Virus record (IMG/VR): IMGVR_UViG_3300013137_000002
Location: 1-55,088 of that record
Reading direction: 5' to 3' (one strand)
DNA length: 55,088 nt
From: a virus
Under the pieces are notes generated by a model. The model was given only the letters and a program-made list of their open reading frames with translations, ran no database searches and was not told the DNA's origin. The position numbers and the translations under genes were made by a program. Shown one piece after another: positions 40,588 to 48,017 of the stretch. Numbering within the stretch: the stretch's first letter is position 1; each line of letters starts with the position of its first letter.

Positions 40588-41260
40588 CGATAATAAGGAA
40601 CAATTGAAAAATGTATTTCCCTCTAACTCAAAAATAAAGAGGGATCCTCAACAGCCGCCTAAAGTTGAAGATAGAAAACTTGAGAAGGTTGTTACTGGTA
40701 CGGTAAAAAAACAAAAGAGGGGTTTCGGTAAAAAGCTTGCTGAGACCTTTCTTGAAGATAACACAAGGAGTGTTGGTAGTTATATTTTCCACGACGTTCT
40801 TATTCCCGCAGCTAAATCTATGATTTGTGATATGGTTGGATGGGGAGGCTTTGCCGAGATATTGCTGTTTGGTGATAAACGCGGTGGAGCAAGAGCTCGT
40901 GGTGGCAGATCAGACGGACGTTCATTCACAAGTTACAATTCATGTTATCGCTCAACGGATCGTGACCGGGATACAAGAGACCGTGACAGACGTGATATTT
41001 CAAGAACAAGTAGGGCTCGTCATGATTTTGATGAGATTATTCTTGAAACTCGTGGTGAAGCAGAAGAAGTATTATCTCATCTCGTTGACTTAACTATCGA
41101 TTACAATCAAGCAACCGTTGCTGATTTGTATGACTTGGTTGGAATCAGCAGCAACTTCACCGATAATAAGTATGGCTGGACAGATTTACGTAATGCCAGT
41201 GTGACTAGGGTAAGAGACGGATATTTACTGAATTTGCCTCGAACTCAGATACTGGATTAG
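40577..41260 (+). CDS. Phage protein with arginine-rich linker, 227 aa
   Basis: A 227-aa protein. The N-terminal half is basic, with SYIFHDVLIPAAKSMICDMV and GWGGFAEILLFGDKR. The centre is an Arg/Asp/Ser linker (STDRDRDTRDRDRRDISRTS). The C-terminal 80 residues form a compact domain (RHDFDEIILETRGEAEEVLS; DLYDLVGISSNFTDNKYGWT). The layout is known from many Clostridia phage early regions, but its role is not known to me. DNA or RNA contact through the linker is plausible. Confidence 0.65.
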   Translation: MENNDNKEQLKNVFPSNSKIKRDPQQPPKVEDRKLEKVVTGTVKKQKRGFGKKLAETFLEDNTRSVGSYIFHDVLIPAAKSMICDMVGWGGFAEILLFGDKRGGARARGGRSDGRSFTSYNSCYRSTDRDRDTRDRDRRDISRTSRARHDFDEIILETRGEAEEVLSHLVDLTIDYNQATVADLYDLVGISSNFTDNKYGWTDLRNASVTRVRDGYLLNLPRTQILD

Positions 41261-41270
41261 GAGGAATAAA

Positions 41271-41936
41271 ATGAATATCTTTGATTTATTAGCTCAAGGT
41301 ATTGAGGCTCAGATGTCTAATGAAGAGAACTTTGTTCAGGATGCAATAACCTTTCGGTTCCGCAAAGGTGATAGATATTATCAGCGTGTTATTCCTCGTA
41401 AAGAAATTATCCTATTCAATGGGGGAGCAGTGAGCTCCTCTTTGTTTGAGGATATGATTTGCAGGGAGGTAATGGAATATTTTAAGAATCCAAAAGGTTC
41501 TGAGAAAACAGAAAATACTTTGCAGCTTGGTGATTGGGTTATTTGCTCTGAAAGCGGAGTTGTCGGACGCATCATAAATTTCTATACACCAACTGCTTGT
41601 GAGGAGCAGATAATGGTAAAAACACGTAATGGAAGACGTTATCATGCACCAAAAAGATTGTGGAAACATTATCAATTTGGCGTTGAAGCAACGACCGTAA
41701 TTACGGATGAGTTATCTACTACAATGGGTGGTATTAAAGCTTCAGAATATGATGGGGATATGCTTAATGAGCATGGCAAATATGCCATTAAGTTTGCTCA
41801 GAATCACGGTATAAGTATCAATGAAGCGCTTGAACATCCTACTGTTAAAGCCCATGCAGAGGTTATAAATTCCTTGAATGAGCAGGTTCTTAAGGAGATA
41901 TATCCGAAGCAGAACTTTCTAAAAAATGGAGGATAA
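41271..41936 (+). CDS. Phage protein of unknown function, 221 aa
   Basis: A 221-aa protein. It has ITFRFRKGDRYYQRVIPRKE, a small beta-barrel-like centre (LQLGDWVICSESGVVGRIIN, KTRNGRRYHAPKRLW) and a helical C-terminus (HGISINEALEHPTVKAHAEV). The LGDWV-x-G-x-V-x-R stretch looks like a KOW/SH3-type barrel. It follows the 40577 gene by ten bases and shares its operon. Confidence 0.6.
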   Translation: MNIFDLLAQGIEAQMSNEENFVQDAITFRFRKGDRYYQRVIPRKEIILFNGGAVSSSLFEDMICREVMEYFKNPKGSEKTENTLQLGDWVICSESGVVGRIINFYTPTACEEQIMVKTRNGRRYHAPKRLWKHYQFGVEATTVITDELSTTMGGIKASEYDGDMLNEHGKYAIKFAQNHGISINEALEHPTVKAHAEVINSLNEQVLKEIYPKQNFLKNGG

Positions 41937-41970
41937 ACTTTAATCTGTTTTAAAATAAGGAGGGTCAAAT

Positions 41971-42237
41971 ATGTCTAAACTGTTTTGGCATTGTGAAAAA
42001 TGTGGTGGAAACTTCGACCATGGAGAATCTTGTGATTGCAAAAAAGAAGAGTCAAAATTATTGGTAAGTGAGACTCTTATCTTAGGTGTCGATATCTCTG
42101 GAGGTAAAGATATTTCCTGTATACAAATAGTGAGGGTAATAGGAAATACTCGTAAGGTTATTAACACCATATATGGAGAAGAAGCTGAGAAAACCTATGA
42201 CATCCTTATGAATAGAGGTGGAGTAGTTAAGGTTTAG
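41971..42237 (+). CDS. Zinc-ribbon protein, 88 aa
   Basis: An 88-aa protein. The N-terminus carries WHCEKCGGNFDHGESCDCKK, a four-Cys ribbon, and the C-terminal part has LILGVDISGGKDISCIQIVR, a beta strand set reminiscent of an actin-like or RNase H-like strand, though too short to be an enzyme. Ribosome site AAGGAGG. Confidence 0.6.
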   Translation: MSKLFWHCEKCGGNFDHGESCDCKKEESKLLVSETLILGVDISGGKDISCIQIVRVIGNTRKVINTIYGEEAEKTYDILMNRGGVVKV

Positions 42238-42253
42238 GAAGGAGAATGATTTA

Positions 42254-42706
42254 ATGATAAAACTTGTTAAAGATCCAAATGCCGATAGTCGTGCGGTTAA
42301 TGGAAAAATTCCATTAATGAAGTTACAGCTAGCTACGGCTAATCATATTGAACATGTGTCAGAAGGGCTTGGATATTTTGCCGACTTACTTAAAGCTGCT
42401 GGAATAAATCATGACCATACAAAGTCAGAAAATATGGAGGAATTCCATAAAGCACTTGAGACTGGAATGGTTAAAAAGAGCCGGTGGTATAAGATGCATA
42501 TTTCAGAAGAGCGTCATCATCTGATAGCGAAGGCTCCGGACGATGTTAACCTTATTGATGTGTTTGAGCATCTTGTCGATTGTGTGATGGCGGGTACAGC
42601 TAGGTCTGGAGAGATATTTGACATTGATTTGTCGAATGAGCTCTTGCAGAAGGCACATAAGAATACGGTCGAGATGTTGAAGAAGCAGATTAAGGTGGAG
42701 GGATAA
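42254..42706 (+). CDS. DUF5662-like protein
   Basis: A 150-aa helical protein with HIEHVSEGLGYFADLLKAAG, NHDHTKSENMEEF, KKSRWYKMHISEERHHLIAK and LIDVFEHLVDCVMAGTARSG. The spaced His-Asp and E-E-R-H-H residues are typical of the DUF5662 family, whose arrangement recalls HD-type metal sites. No activity is known. It may be a metal-dependent hydrolase (inference). Confidence 0.65.
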   Translation: MIKLVKDPNADSRAVNGKIPLMKLQLATANHIEHVSEGLGYFADLLKAAGINHDHTKSENMEEFHKALETGMVKKSRWYKMHISEERHHLIAKAPDDVNLIDVFEHLVDCVMAGTARSGEIFDIDLSNELLQKAHKNTVEMLKKQIKVEG

Positions 42707-42707
42707 T

Positions 42708-43034
42708 ATGGACATCTTATATTTATGTGATCGTAAAGCATGCGAACAATGTAATCCGGAATGCCAACATACAAAAGATATTTATCATGCTATAAATTTC
42801 GAAAAATATGAGGGCGGTGGTTATTGGGAAAAAGAGGCAAAACCATTACTTGTTCTCAAGACGGATCGTCTTCTTAAAAAGGACATTGTTGATCTAATTC
42901 GAAATGATATTAAGAGACAAATGGAAGAAGGTTTAGTCTTGGTTGATGGCTCTATAACTGAGATTAAATTTAAAAATGATGTATATGGCGTTATGCTTAT
43001 TTGTCAGGCGGAAAAAATAAAAGAAGAACCATAA
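42708..43034 (+). CDS. Cys-cluster phage protein, 108 aa
   Basis: A 108-aa protein starting MDILYLCDRKACEQCNPECQ followed by HTKDIYHAINFEKYEGG. The Cys and His residues can bind zinc; this start is common among phage early proteins. The C-terminal two thirds are mixed alpha/beta. Starts one base after the preceding stop. Confidence 0.6.
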   Translation: MDILYLCDRKACEQCNPECQHTKDIYHAINFEKYEGGGYWEKEAKPLLVLKTDRLLKKDIVDLIRNDIKRQMEEGLVLVDGSITEIKFKNDVYGVMLICQAEKIKEEP

Positions 43035-43035
43035 A

Positions 43036-43062
43036 CTCGTAATAAAAACATCTCCTTTAATG
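43036..43062 (+). promoter_or_regulatory. Repeated promoter-like motif, copy 16
   Basis: CTCGT at 43036-43040 (T instead of C at the fifth base), AC at 43048-43049, TTTAAT at 43056-43061, then GAAAGGAG, so the ribosome site begins almost at the motif. Confidence 0.55.
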
Positions 43063-43075
43063 AAAGGAGAATAAA

Positions 43076-43546
43076 ATGGATATTGAACAGTTGAAACAAA
43101 TTTATAATGAAATAGGAGGAGGATTTAATATGAAAATCATATTAATATTAATCATTACAACACTAATAAGTGTTTCTCAAGGTTCTACTACCCATGTTAT
43201 AACAAAAGATGGAGTTAAAGAAATCGAACTGGTTGGCAGTAAGATAATTAACGCGGAAGGCGAGATCAAGGAAATCAAAAAAGATGACGTAATTTATGTT
43301 GTCGGTGCGGATGGTAAAGTTGTAAAATATAACAAAGGAGCTGAAAAGGGTATGACAACAAAAGAGCCGGAGCTTCGTGATGAAGTTAAAAGCAAAGTTG
43401 CACCGGATATAGCAGGTACCGTAATCGCAAAATATCCTGGAACGATTGAACAAGGAAATCTTATCGATGTACGTTTGTTTGACGAGAAGATATATTACGG
43501 AACACCGGCCAAGAACTGGGAAGTTGTTAAAGAAAACGACGAATAA
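43076..43546 (+). CDS. Probable secreted or membrane-associated protein
   Basis: A protein of 156 aa from ATG 43076, or 138 aa from ATG 43130, which has the stronger site GGAGGAGG and then begins with a signal-peptide-like MKIILILIITTLISVSQ. Both starts are in frame. The mature part is beta-rich with DGVKEIELVGSKIINAEGEI and KKDDVIYVVGADGKVVKYNK. The two starts could give an intracellular and an exported form. Function unknown. Confidence 0.6.
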   Translation: MDIEQLKQIYNEIGGGFNMKIILILIITTLISVSQGSTTHVITKDGVKEIELVGSKIINAEGEIKEIKKDDVIYVVGADGKVVKYNKGAEKGMTTKEPELRDEVKSKVAPDIAGTVIAKYPGTIEQGNLIDVRLFDEKIYYGTPAKNWEVVKENDE

Positions 43547-43553
43547 AGTTATA

Positions 43554-43580
43554 TTCGCGAAAACTACAAGGACTATAATG
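43554..43580 (+). promoter_or_regulatory. Repeated promoter-like motif, copy 17
   Basis: TTCGC at 43554-43558, AC at 43566-43567, TATAAT at 43574-43579, then GAAGAG. It drives the tRNA-like gene. Confidence 0.65.
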
Positions 43581-43583
43581 AAG

Positions 43584-43654
43584 AGGTAGTTAGCTCAGTT
43601 GGTTAGAGCGCTAGTATTGACTAGATGTCATCGGTTCGAATCCGATACTAACTC
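43584..43654 (+). tRNA. Aberrant tRNA-like gene with shortened anticodon arm
   Basis: The D arm (GCTC-AGTTGGTTA-GAGC), variable loop (ATGTC) and T arm (ATCGG-TTCGAAT-CCGAT) are canonical. The acceptor AGGTAGT/ACTAACT has one G-A mismatch at position 3-70. The anticodon arm is only 14 bases, CTAGT-ATTG-ACTAG, instead of 17, so a normal seven-base loop and a defined anticodon are missing. No CCA is encoded. CTTTCTTTTTT follows. It has its own promoter motif. It is either a degenerate tRNA or a tRNA-shaped decoy/regulatory RNA. Confidence 0.7.
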
Positions 43655-43710
43655 TTTCTTTTTTCAATGTAACTATAAACCAAATATTAAATTGTAAAGG
43701 AGAAATTACC

Positions 43711-44664
43711 ATGAAATTAGAAAAAATTACAACCGGTCTGTCGAAATTGACCGGAAAGAGCGGGTTGGTGCTTAAGGCGCATTCCCCTGAAATCTTATTA
43801 GGAATAGGTATTGTTGGTACTGTAGCTTCTACAGTATTAGCTTGCCGCGCAACAATGAAAGTTGAGGGCGTCCTCGACAACCACAAAGAAAAGGTTGACA
43901 AGATAAATTTCGCTTGGCAGAAGGTTCAGGACGGAGAAATTCCTTTGGAAGAGTATTCTGAAAAAGACAAACAGAAGGATCTTGTTGTGACATATTCCCA
44001 GACGGCTGTAGATTTCATCAAACTGTATGGTCCGGCTATAACACTCGGCGTAGCTTCACTCGCATGTATCGTGGCTGGTCATGGAATTATGAAAAAGAGG
44101 AATCTTGCTCTTATGGCTGCATATAAAGCTGTTGAAGAAGGATTTATGGCTTATCGTAAGAGAGTCATTGAGGAGCATGGAGAAGAAGCTGACTACATGT
44201 ACAAAAATGGTCTGCGCAAGCAGGAAATAACCGAAATGGCTTACACGGATGCAGAAGGCGTCAAGCATAAAGCTCAGAAGAAGCAGGTACTTGTTGAGGA
44301 TCCAAACGGCTTAAGCGTATACGCACGGTTCTTTGACGAAAGCTGTGAACAGTGGTCAAAGAATCCGGAATACAATCTGATGTTCCTGCGTAGTCAGCAG
44401 AATTACTATAATGATATGCTCAAAGCCCGTGGTCATGTTTTCTTAAATGAAGTATATGATGCGCTTGGTATTCCGAGAACACAGGCTGGTGCCGTTGTTG
44501 GTTGGGTACTTGGTGAAAGTGGAGATAACTGCATCGACTTCGGTATATTTGATGGAGACAGACCGAGAGCCAGAGACTTCGTCAATGGTTATGAACGTTC
44601 AATTCTCCTTGACTTCAATGTTGACGGGGTAATCTATGACCTTTTTACGAAAAAGAAGGACTAA
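43711..44664 (+). CDS. DUF6353-like phage membrane protein, copy 2
   Basis: A 317-aa paralogue of the protein at 35663. Parts in order: KITTGLSKLTGKSGLVLKAH, membrane helix 1 (ILLGIGIVGTVASTVLACRA), charged loop, helix 2 (YGPAITLGVASLACIVAGHG) with KKRNLALMAAYKAVEEGFMA, a basic linker, then YNLMFLRSQQNYYNDMLKAR, VFLNEVYDALGIPRTQAGAV and FDGDRPRARDFVNGYERSIL. It is the fuller family form. Its leader (AAATATTAAATTGTAAAGG) is nearly the same as that before the DGR target 2 gene. Function unknown. Confidence 0.75.
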   Translation: MKLEKITTGLSKLTGKSGLVLKAHSPEILLGIGIVGTVASTVLACRATMKVEGVLDNHKEKVDKINFAWQKVQDGEIPLEEYSEKDKQKDLVVTYSQTAVDFIKLYGPAITLGVASLACIVAGHGIMKKRNLALMAAYKAVEEGFMAYRKRVIEEHGEEADYMYKNGLRKQEITEMAYTDAEGVKHKAQKKQVLVEDPNGLSVYARFFDESCEQWSKNPEYNLMFLRSQQNYYNDMLKARGHVFLNEVYDALGIPRTQAGAVVGWVLGESGDNCIDFGIFDGDRPRARDFVNGYERSILLDFNVDGVIYDLFTKKKD

Positions 44665-44819
44665 ATGCTGTAGGATGCGGCATATTCTACAGAGACATTC
44701 TCGACTATCCTCATTTATATTTGTATGACCATGGTATCACACATGATGAGGATGAAGGATGTTATTTAGACCTTTATTCTACGTTATCAAGAGTTGGGGG
44801 TGAGTACTTTGGAAGATGA
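44640..44819 (+). pseudogene. Open frame without start, possible remnant or frameshift extension
   Basis: Between 44640 and 44819 a frame encodes a protein-like sequence (AVGCGIFYRDILDYPHLYLY, DHGITHDEDEGCYLDLYS) but has no ATG or GTG start and no ribosome site. It overlaps the last 25 bases of the 43711 gene in the -1 frame, near a run CGAAAAAGAAG. It may be the relic of another small acidic-aromatic gene like those that follow, or an extension reached by ribosomal frameshift. I cannot tell which. Confidence 0.4.
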
Positions 44820-45039
44820 TCAACTTCTCTACCAGATTGGCTGGGATGGTATCTTGCAATTCTTCTATGATTCCGAAGAGAACACATTTTATGATCAATG
44901 CGGAATTAGGGTTGCAAACATCTTCGAAGTGCTAACCCCCAATGATATTTTCTTGTTTAAACAAGATCCTGGTTATAATGTCTTCCGTCATAGAGACGAT
45001 TCTCGCATTATGTGTGAGATATTAACAGACTATAAGTAA
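44800..45039 (+). CDS. Acidic-aromatic tandem family protein A
   Basis: A protein of about 79 aa starting at GTG 44800 or TTG 44809; TTG 44794 is also possible. It contains LLYQIGWDGILQFFYDSEEN, IFEVLTPNDIFLFKQDPGYN and VFRHRDDSRIMCEIL. The same order of blocks (a Y/F-rich strand, I-F-E-V/M-x-T/S-P-N-D-x-x-L-F-x, then an R/N-H strand and E-I/L-x-Y) is seen in the next two genes. Function unknown. The family looks like a small beta-rich domain. Confidence 0.6.
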   Translation: MSTLEDDQLLYQIGWDGILQFFYDSEENTFYDQCGIRVANIFEVLTPNDIFLFKQDPGYNVFRHRDDSRIMCEILTDYK

Positions 45040-45053
45040 GGAGGTGATTGATA

Positions 45054-45347
45054 ATGTATATTTCGGATAATATGGCTTTGTACTATCTTAAAGATGATAA
45101 CGTATTTATGGATGGGGAGGGCGAGATTGTTTTTGAGATTTTTGAAGTGATTAGTCCTAACGACTTATATTTGTTCAAACGCAACAAAGAGTATGCAATA
45201 GTCAATCACCATACTTTACCTGGAAAATTCGTTGAATTATATTGGCCTGATGACGAGGAAGAAGAATACTTCTTTGATGCCGGAGATGATTACGAAAGGA
45301 TTGCTCGCTATGAAAAAGCAAGATTGTCCGGGTGTTTTGTCTATTGA
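45054..45347 (+). CDS. Acidic-aromatic tandem family protein B
   Basis: A 97-aa protein from ATG 45054 behind AAGGAGGTG. The blocks are NMALYYLKDDNVFMDGEGEI, IFEVISPNDLYLFKRNKEYA, IVNHHTLPGKFVELYWPDDE and EEYFFDAGDDYE. It is about 35-40 per cent similar by eye to the proteins before and after it. Tandem copies probably arose by duplication. Overlaps protein C. Confidence 0.65.
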   Translation: MYISDNMALYYLKDDNVFMDGEGEIVFEIFEVISPNDLYLFKRNKEYAIVNHHTLPGKFVELYWPDDEEEEYFFDAGDDYERIARYEKARLSGCFVY

Positions 45348-45600
45348 TCCAGCAGACGGATGCGATTCGATATGTTTATACTACAATAAAGAAGATAACG
45401 TGTTTGTTGATGAAGATGGAGACTTTATTGATAATGTTTTCGAAATGATTACTCCTAATGATTTACGATTGTTTCGTGAATATAAAGGATACATGGTTGT
45501 AAGGCATCGAACGTTTCATGAAGTTATTTGTGAATTGCATTATCCGAGCATCGAGGATGAAAACTATTACTTCAGAGATGTTTGTCGTGATTATACTTAA
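45310..45600 (+). CDS. Acidic-aromatic tandem family protein C
   Basis: A 96-aa protein from ATG 45310 (site AAAGGATTG) overlapping the end of B. It begins KKQDCPGVLSIDPADGCDSI and continues with the family blocks CLYYNKEDNVFVDEDGDFID, VFEMITPNDLRLFREYKGYM, VVRHRTFHEVICELHYPS and NYYFRDVCRDYT. Function unknown. Confidence 0.65.
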   Translation: MKKQDCPGVLSIDPADGCDSICLYYNKEDNVFVDEDGDFIDNVFEMITPNDLRLFREYKGYMVVRHRTFHEVICELHYPSIEDENYYFRDVCRDYT

Positions 45601-45613
45601 GGAGGTATTAGCC

Positions 45614-45826
45614 ATGGTTAAAAACATATCAAGAGATGATAGCTGCGTTTGTTGTGGCGAGTACGTTCCTGAGGGTCGTCAGGTATGTCGCTCTTGTGAA
45701 GAAGGGAGGACAAATGTTATGAAAAAACAGGGTTGTTTTGGTATTCTATTTGATTTTATTATGACCATTCTCACCGGTGGTTTTTGGTTAATCTGGGTAC
45801 TCATAAGATATTTGAGGACGCATTAA
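45614..45826 (+). CDS. Zinc ribbon fused to 34-aa membrane peptide (copy B)
   Basis: A 70-aa protein from ATG 45614 behind AAGGAGG. Residues 11-30 are a zinc ribbon, CVCCGEYVPEGRQVCRSC, a common small phage protein. From residue 36 the sequence equals the peptide at 30754 (ILFDFIMTILTGGFWLIW, VLIRYLRTH). The join lies at an in-frame ATG (45719) preceded by GGGAGGAC, so the peptide could also be made alone. This suggests that two once separate genes were joined. Confidence 0.7.
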   Translation: MVKNISRDDSCVCCGEYVPEGRQVCRSCEEGRTNVMKKQGCFGILFDFIMTILTGGFWLIWVLIRYLRTH

Positions 45827-45848
45827 AAAATGAAAGGAGAATTTCACT

Positions 45849-45959
45849 ATGAAACTTAATTTGTTTGGTCTTATAGTTGTGGATTTAGATTGGAAAGCTG
45901 TAGCTGCTGTATCTCTTGGCGTAACAGCTATAACGGTCTTAAAAATTAAACTTAAATAA
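45849..45959 (+). CDS. 36-aa membrane peptide
   Basis: A 36-aa peptide from ATG 45849 behind GAAAGGAG: LNLFGLIVVDLDWKAVAAVS and a hydrophobic, then basic, end (VTAITVLKIKLK). Compact packing and ribosome site support translation. Function unknown. Confidence 0.55.
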   Translation: MKLNLFGLIVVDLDWKAVAAVSLGVTAITVLKIKLK

Positions 45960-45975
45960 TTGGAAGGGGATTGAC

Positions 45976-46245
45976 ATGTTAAAAGCAGAATCTATATTTA
46001 ATCTCTTTTCTGAATTGAAACCAGGACAGTATATAACTTGGCCGGTATACGATGGAACTGATATATTAGAAGCAAAAAGTATGGAAGAGTACGTAAATAC
46101 ATTCTTTAAAACTGGAACATTAATGCCCATTCCGGTTCTTAATTTGGGGTTGGATATTTATTCAGTTCAGGCCGAGTATGATGACGGACATGCTACTCAC
46201 AAAGTAGTAATTGAAGGGTTTATAACAAAACCCAGAAAAAAGTGA
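45976..46245 (+). CDS. Unknown protein, 89 aa
   Basis: An 89-aa protein with LFSELKPGQYITWPVYDGTD, an EYVNTFFKTGTLMPIPVLN segment and a C-terminal beta hairpin (YSVQAEYDDGHATHKVVIEG). Ribosome site GGAAGGGGA. Alternative function cannot be given; the gene is tightly packed with its neighbours. Confidence 0.55.
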   Translation: MLKAESIFNLFSELKPGQYITWPVYDGTDILEAKSMEEYVNTFFKTGTLMPIPVLNLGLDIYSVQAEYDDGHATHKVVIEGFITKPRKK

Positions 46246-46252
46246 GGTTATC

Positions 46253-46459
46253 ATGAATATTAAAGATTTAATCTCAAAAGTTGACATGAGAGATTTGTGT
46301 TGCGATAATGACGTGGTATTGGAGTTTTATTTCAAGGGCGTTATTCCTGTTTGGGCAATGCCACCTCATGTTATGTTTGAAAATTCAATGATGAAAGCTG
46401 TATGTAAGAAGTTACCTATGTTTGGCCTTCTATATGATATGATGCCTAGATATTGGTAA
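46253..46459 (+). CDS. Unknown protein, 68 aa
   Basis: A 68-aa protein with KDLISKVDMRDLCCDNDVVL, EFYFKGVIPVWAMPPHVMFE and a hydrophobic-Met-rich end (MFGLLYDMMPRYW). Starts seven bases after the previous stop with GAGGTTATC as weak site. No family recognised. Confidence 0.5.
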   Translation: MNIKDLISKVDMRDLCCDNDVVLEFYFKGVIPVWAMPPHVMFENSMMKAVCKKLPMFGLLYDMMPRYW

Positions 46460-46487
46460 ACTATTATCTTGAAAGGGGATAAACACC

Positions 46488-46709
46488 ATGGAACAAAACA
46501 AAATCCCTGTAACTATAAACTGTAATCAGAATGAAGTTGTTGGTGCGATGATTATATTCACTGAGGACTTCGAGAAGACTCTAGTTAATAGTTTTAAAAA
46601 CCACATACCACTTAGACTTGGTGGTATTATTAATTTAAATAATGACAAAATAATTTCTTTATCCATTGGTTTGGATATGAATAATGAGGTAGAAAGGAGA
46701 CAACCATAA
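46488..46709 (+). CDS. Unknown beta-rich protein, 73 aa
   Basis: A 73-aa protein: EQNKIPVTINCNQNEVVGAM, IIFTEDFEKTLVNSFKNHIP and LGGIINLNNDKIISLSIGLD. The alternating pattern suggests a small alpha/beta fold. The stop codon overlaps the start of the next gene. Function unknown. Confidence 0.55.
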   Translation: MEQNKIPVTINCNQNEVVGAMIIFTEDFEKTLVNSFKNHIPLRLGGIINLNNDKIISLSIGLDMNNEVERRQP

Positions 46710-47497
46710 TGTATTACAAATCAGTACTTATTAAACTCGCGATATTTGCAATAGGAGCCGCAACTGGTTTCTTTGCAGCGAAGAAGATATATGAGGAGTA
46801 TTATGCTGCTATTGCTCAGGAGGAAATCGATAGCGTGAAAGAAGCTTTTGAGCATAGGCAAGATATTCGACTCAGAACGCCTTATTCTGAAGACAACGGT
46901 ATGTCTGATGAGGAATATGAAGAAAAAAACATAACAGGAGAAGAATGTTCTGCTTCTGTTAATGAGCGTACAAACCGTAATGCTCTCACTCGTTCGTCGC
47001 TGGATGGTAACCTAAACGAGCAAGCAAAGAGAAACTATAATCTGGTTGGCGCCAAGCACGAAGAGCCTGATGAGAATGAGGTAGTAGAGGAAGGGCCTTT
47101 GACGGACGCTGCTGGCAAAACTGAACAGGAAATGGACTTGACTCAGGTTGATAGAACATTGCCGTATATTATTGATGACAGAGAGTTTACGGAGGAATTT
47201 GACCATCATGATAAGATATCCTTATACTATTACAGAGTAGACGATGTCTTGTGTGATGAGCATGAGGAAGTAATTGAGGATGTTGAAGATAAAGTTGGTT
47301 ATGATGCCCTCGCACAGCTGGATACACAGACCACTGTATGGGTGCGTAATGAGCCTCTCTGCATTGATTACGAGATCATATCTATCAACAAGTCGTTTGC
47401 AGAAGCAGTACACGGGGTAGGTATTGCTGAAAAGAATCTTAGTCCCCGTGAAAGGTATTTAAGGAATCAGAGACGGAGGGAGAATAATGAAGAATAG
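46709..47497 (+). CDS. Membrane-anchored acidic protein, 262 aa
   Basis: A 262-aa protein with one N-terminal membrane helix (VLIKLAIFAIGAATGFFAAK), a charged linker of about 130 residues, and a C-terminal domain with DKISLYYYRVDDVLCDEHEE, VGYDALAQLDTQTTVWVRN and EPLCIDYEIISINKSFAEAV. The SLYYYRVDDVLCDEHEEVI block resembles the family of 44800-45600 (Y-Y-x-x-D-x-V), which hints at a shared fold. This layout is widespread in Clostridia phages. Function unknown. Confidence 0.65.
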   Translation: MYYKSVLIKLAIFAIGAATGFFAAKKIYEEYYAAIAQEEIDSVKEAFEHRQDIRLRTPYSEDNGMSDEEYEEKNITGEECSASVNERTNRNALTRSSLDGNLNEQAKRNYNLVGAKHEEPDENEVVEEGPLTDAAGKTEQEMDLTQVDRTLPYIIDDREFTEEFDHHDKISLYYYRVDDVLCDEHEEVIEDVEDKVGYDALAQLDTQTTVWVRNEPLCIDYEIISINKSFAEAVHGVGIAEKNLSPRERYLRNQRRRENNEE

Positions 47498-48017
47498 ATA
47501 TTTTTCCTTCCTTTGTAATATTGTCGATGCGGACGGTTCTGGCGAGTATGATAAATTAGTCGGCGAATTACATGGGATAGAATTCTATTCGTTGATTCCG
47601 AACGACGATAACAGAGGAGAAGATGGTAAACAACTAAGGCAGAAATTTGTAGATGAGGAGGGGCAACATGCCCTTTCTCAATGCGAAATTGGTGAATGTA
47701 CAGTTCTCGAAATGCTAATTGGGCTATCTTATAGACTTGAATTTGAAACTATGAGCAGTCGTTGGGAAAAAACGCCGGAGGAATGGTTTTGGATATTATT
47801 AGATAATCTGGGTCTCGGTTGGTGTGACAATGAAAGATTCAATCAACTGAGAAATACGGATGAAATACACCAAAAAGTTGGAGTTTTCTTAGATAGGCAT
47901 TATAAAAGTGATGGAAATGGTGGTCTATTTCCGCTAAAAAACCCACGAAAAGACCAAAGAAGAGTCGAAATTTGGTATCAAATGAGTGCTTATATTTTAG
48001 AAAATTATCCGATTTAG
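47487..48017 (+). CDS. Unknown helical protein, 176 aa
   Basis: A 176-aa protein. It starts with FSFLCNIVDADGSGEYDKLV, then LHGIEFYSLIPNDDNRGEDG, VLEMLIGLSYRLEFETMSSR, PEEWFWILLDNLGLGWCDNE and a basic end with RRVEIWYQMSAYILENYPI. This is a recurrent phage protein encoded just before replication genes; I do not know what it does. It overlaps the preceding gene and ends at the iteron region. Confidence 0.65.
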   Translation: MKNRYFSFLCNIVDADGSGEYDKLVGELHGIEFYSLIPNDDNRGEDGKQLRQKFVDEEGQHALSQCEIGECTVLEMLIGLSYRLEFETMSSRWEKTPEEWFWILLDNLGLGWCDNERFNQLRNTDEIHQKVGVFLDRHYKSDGNGGLFPLKNPRKDQRRVEIWYQMSAYILENYPI

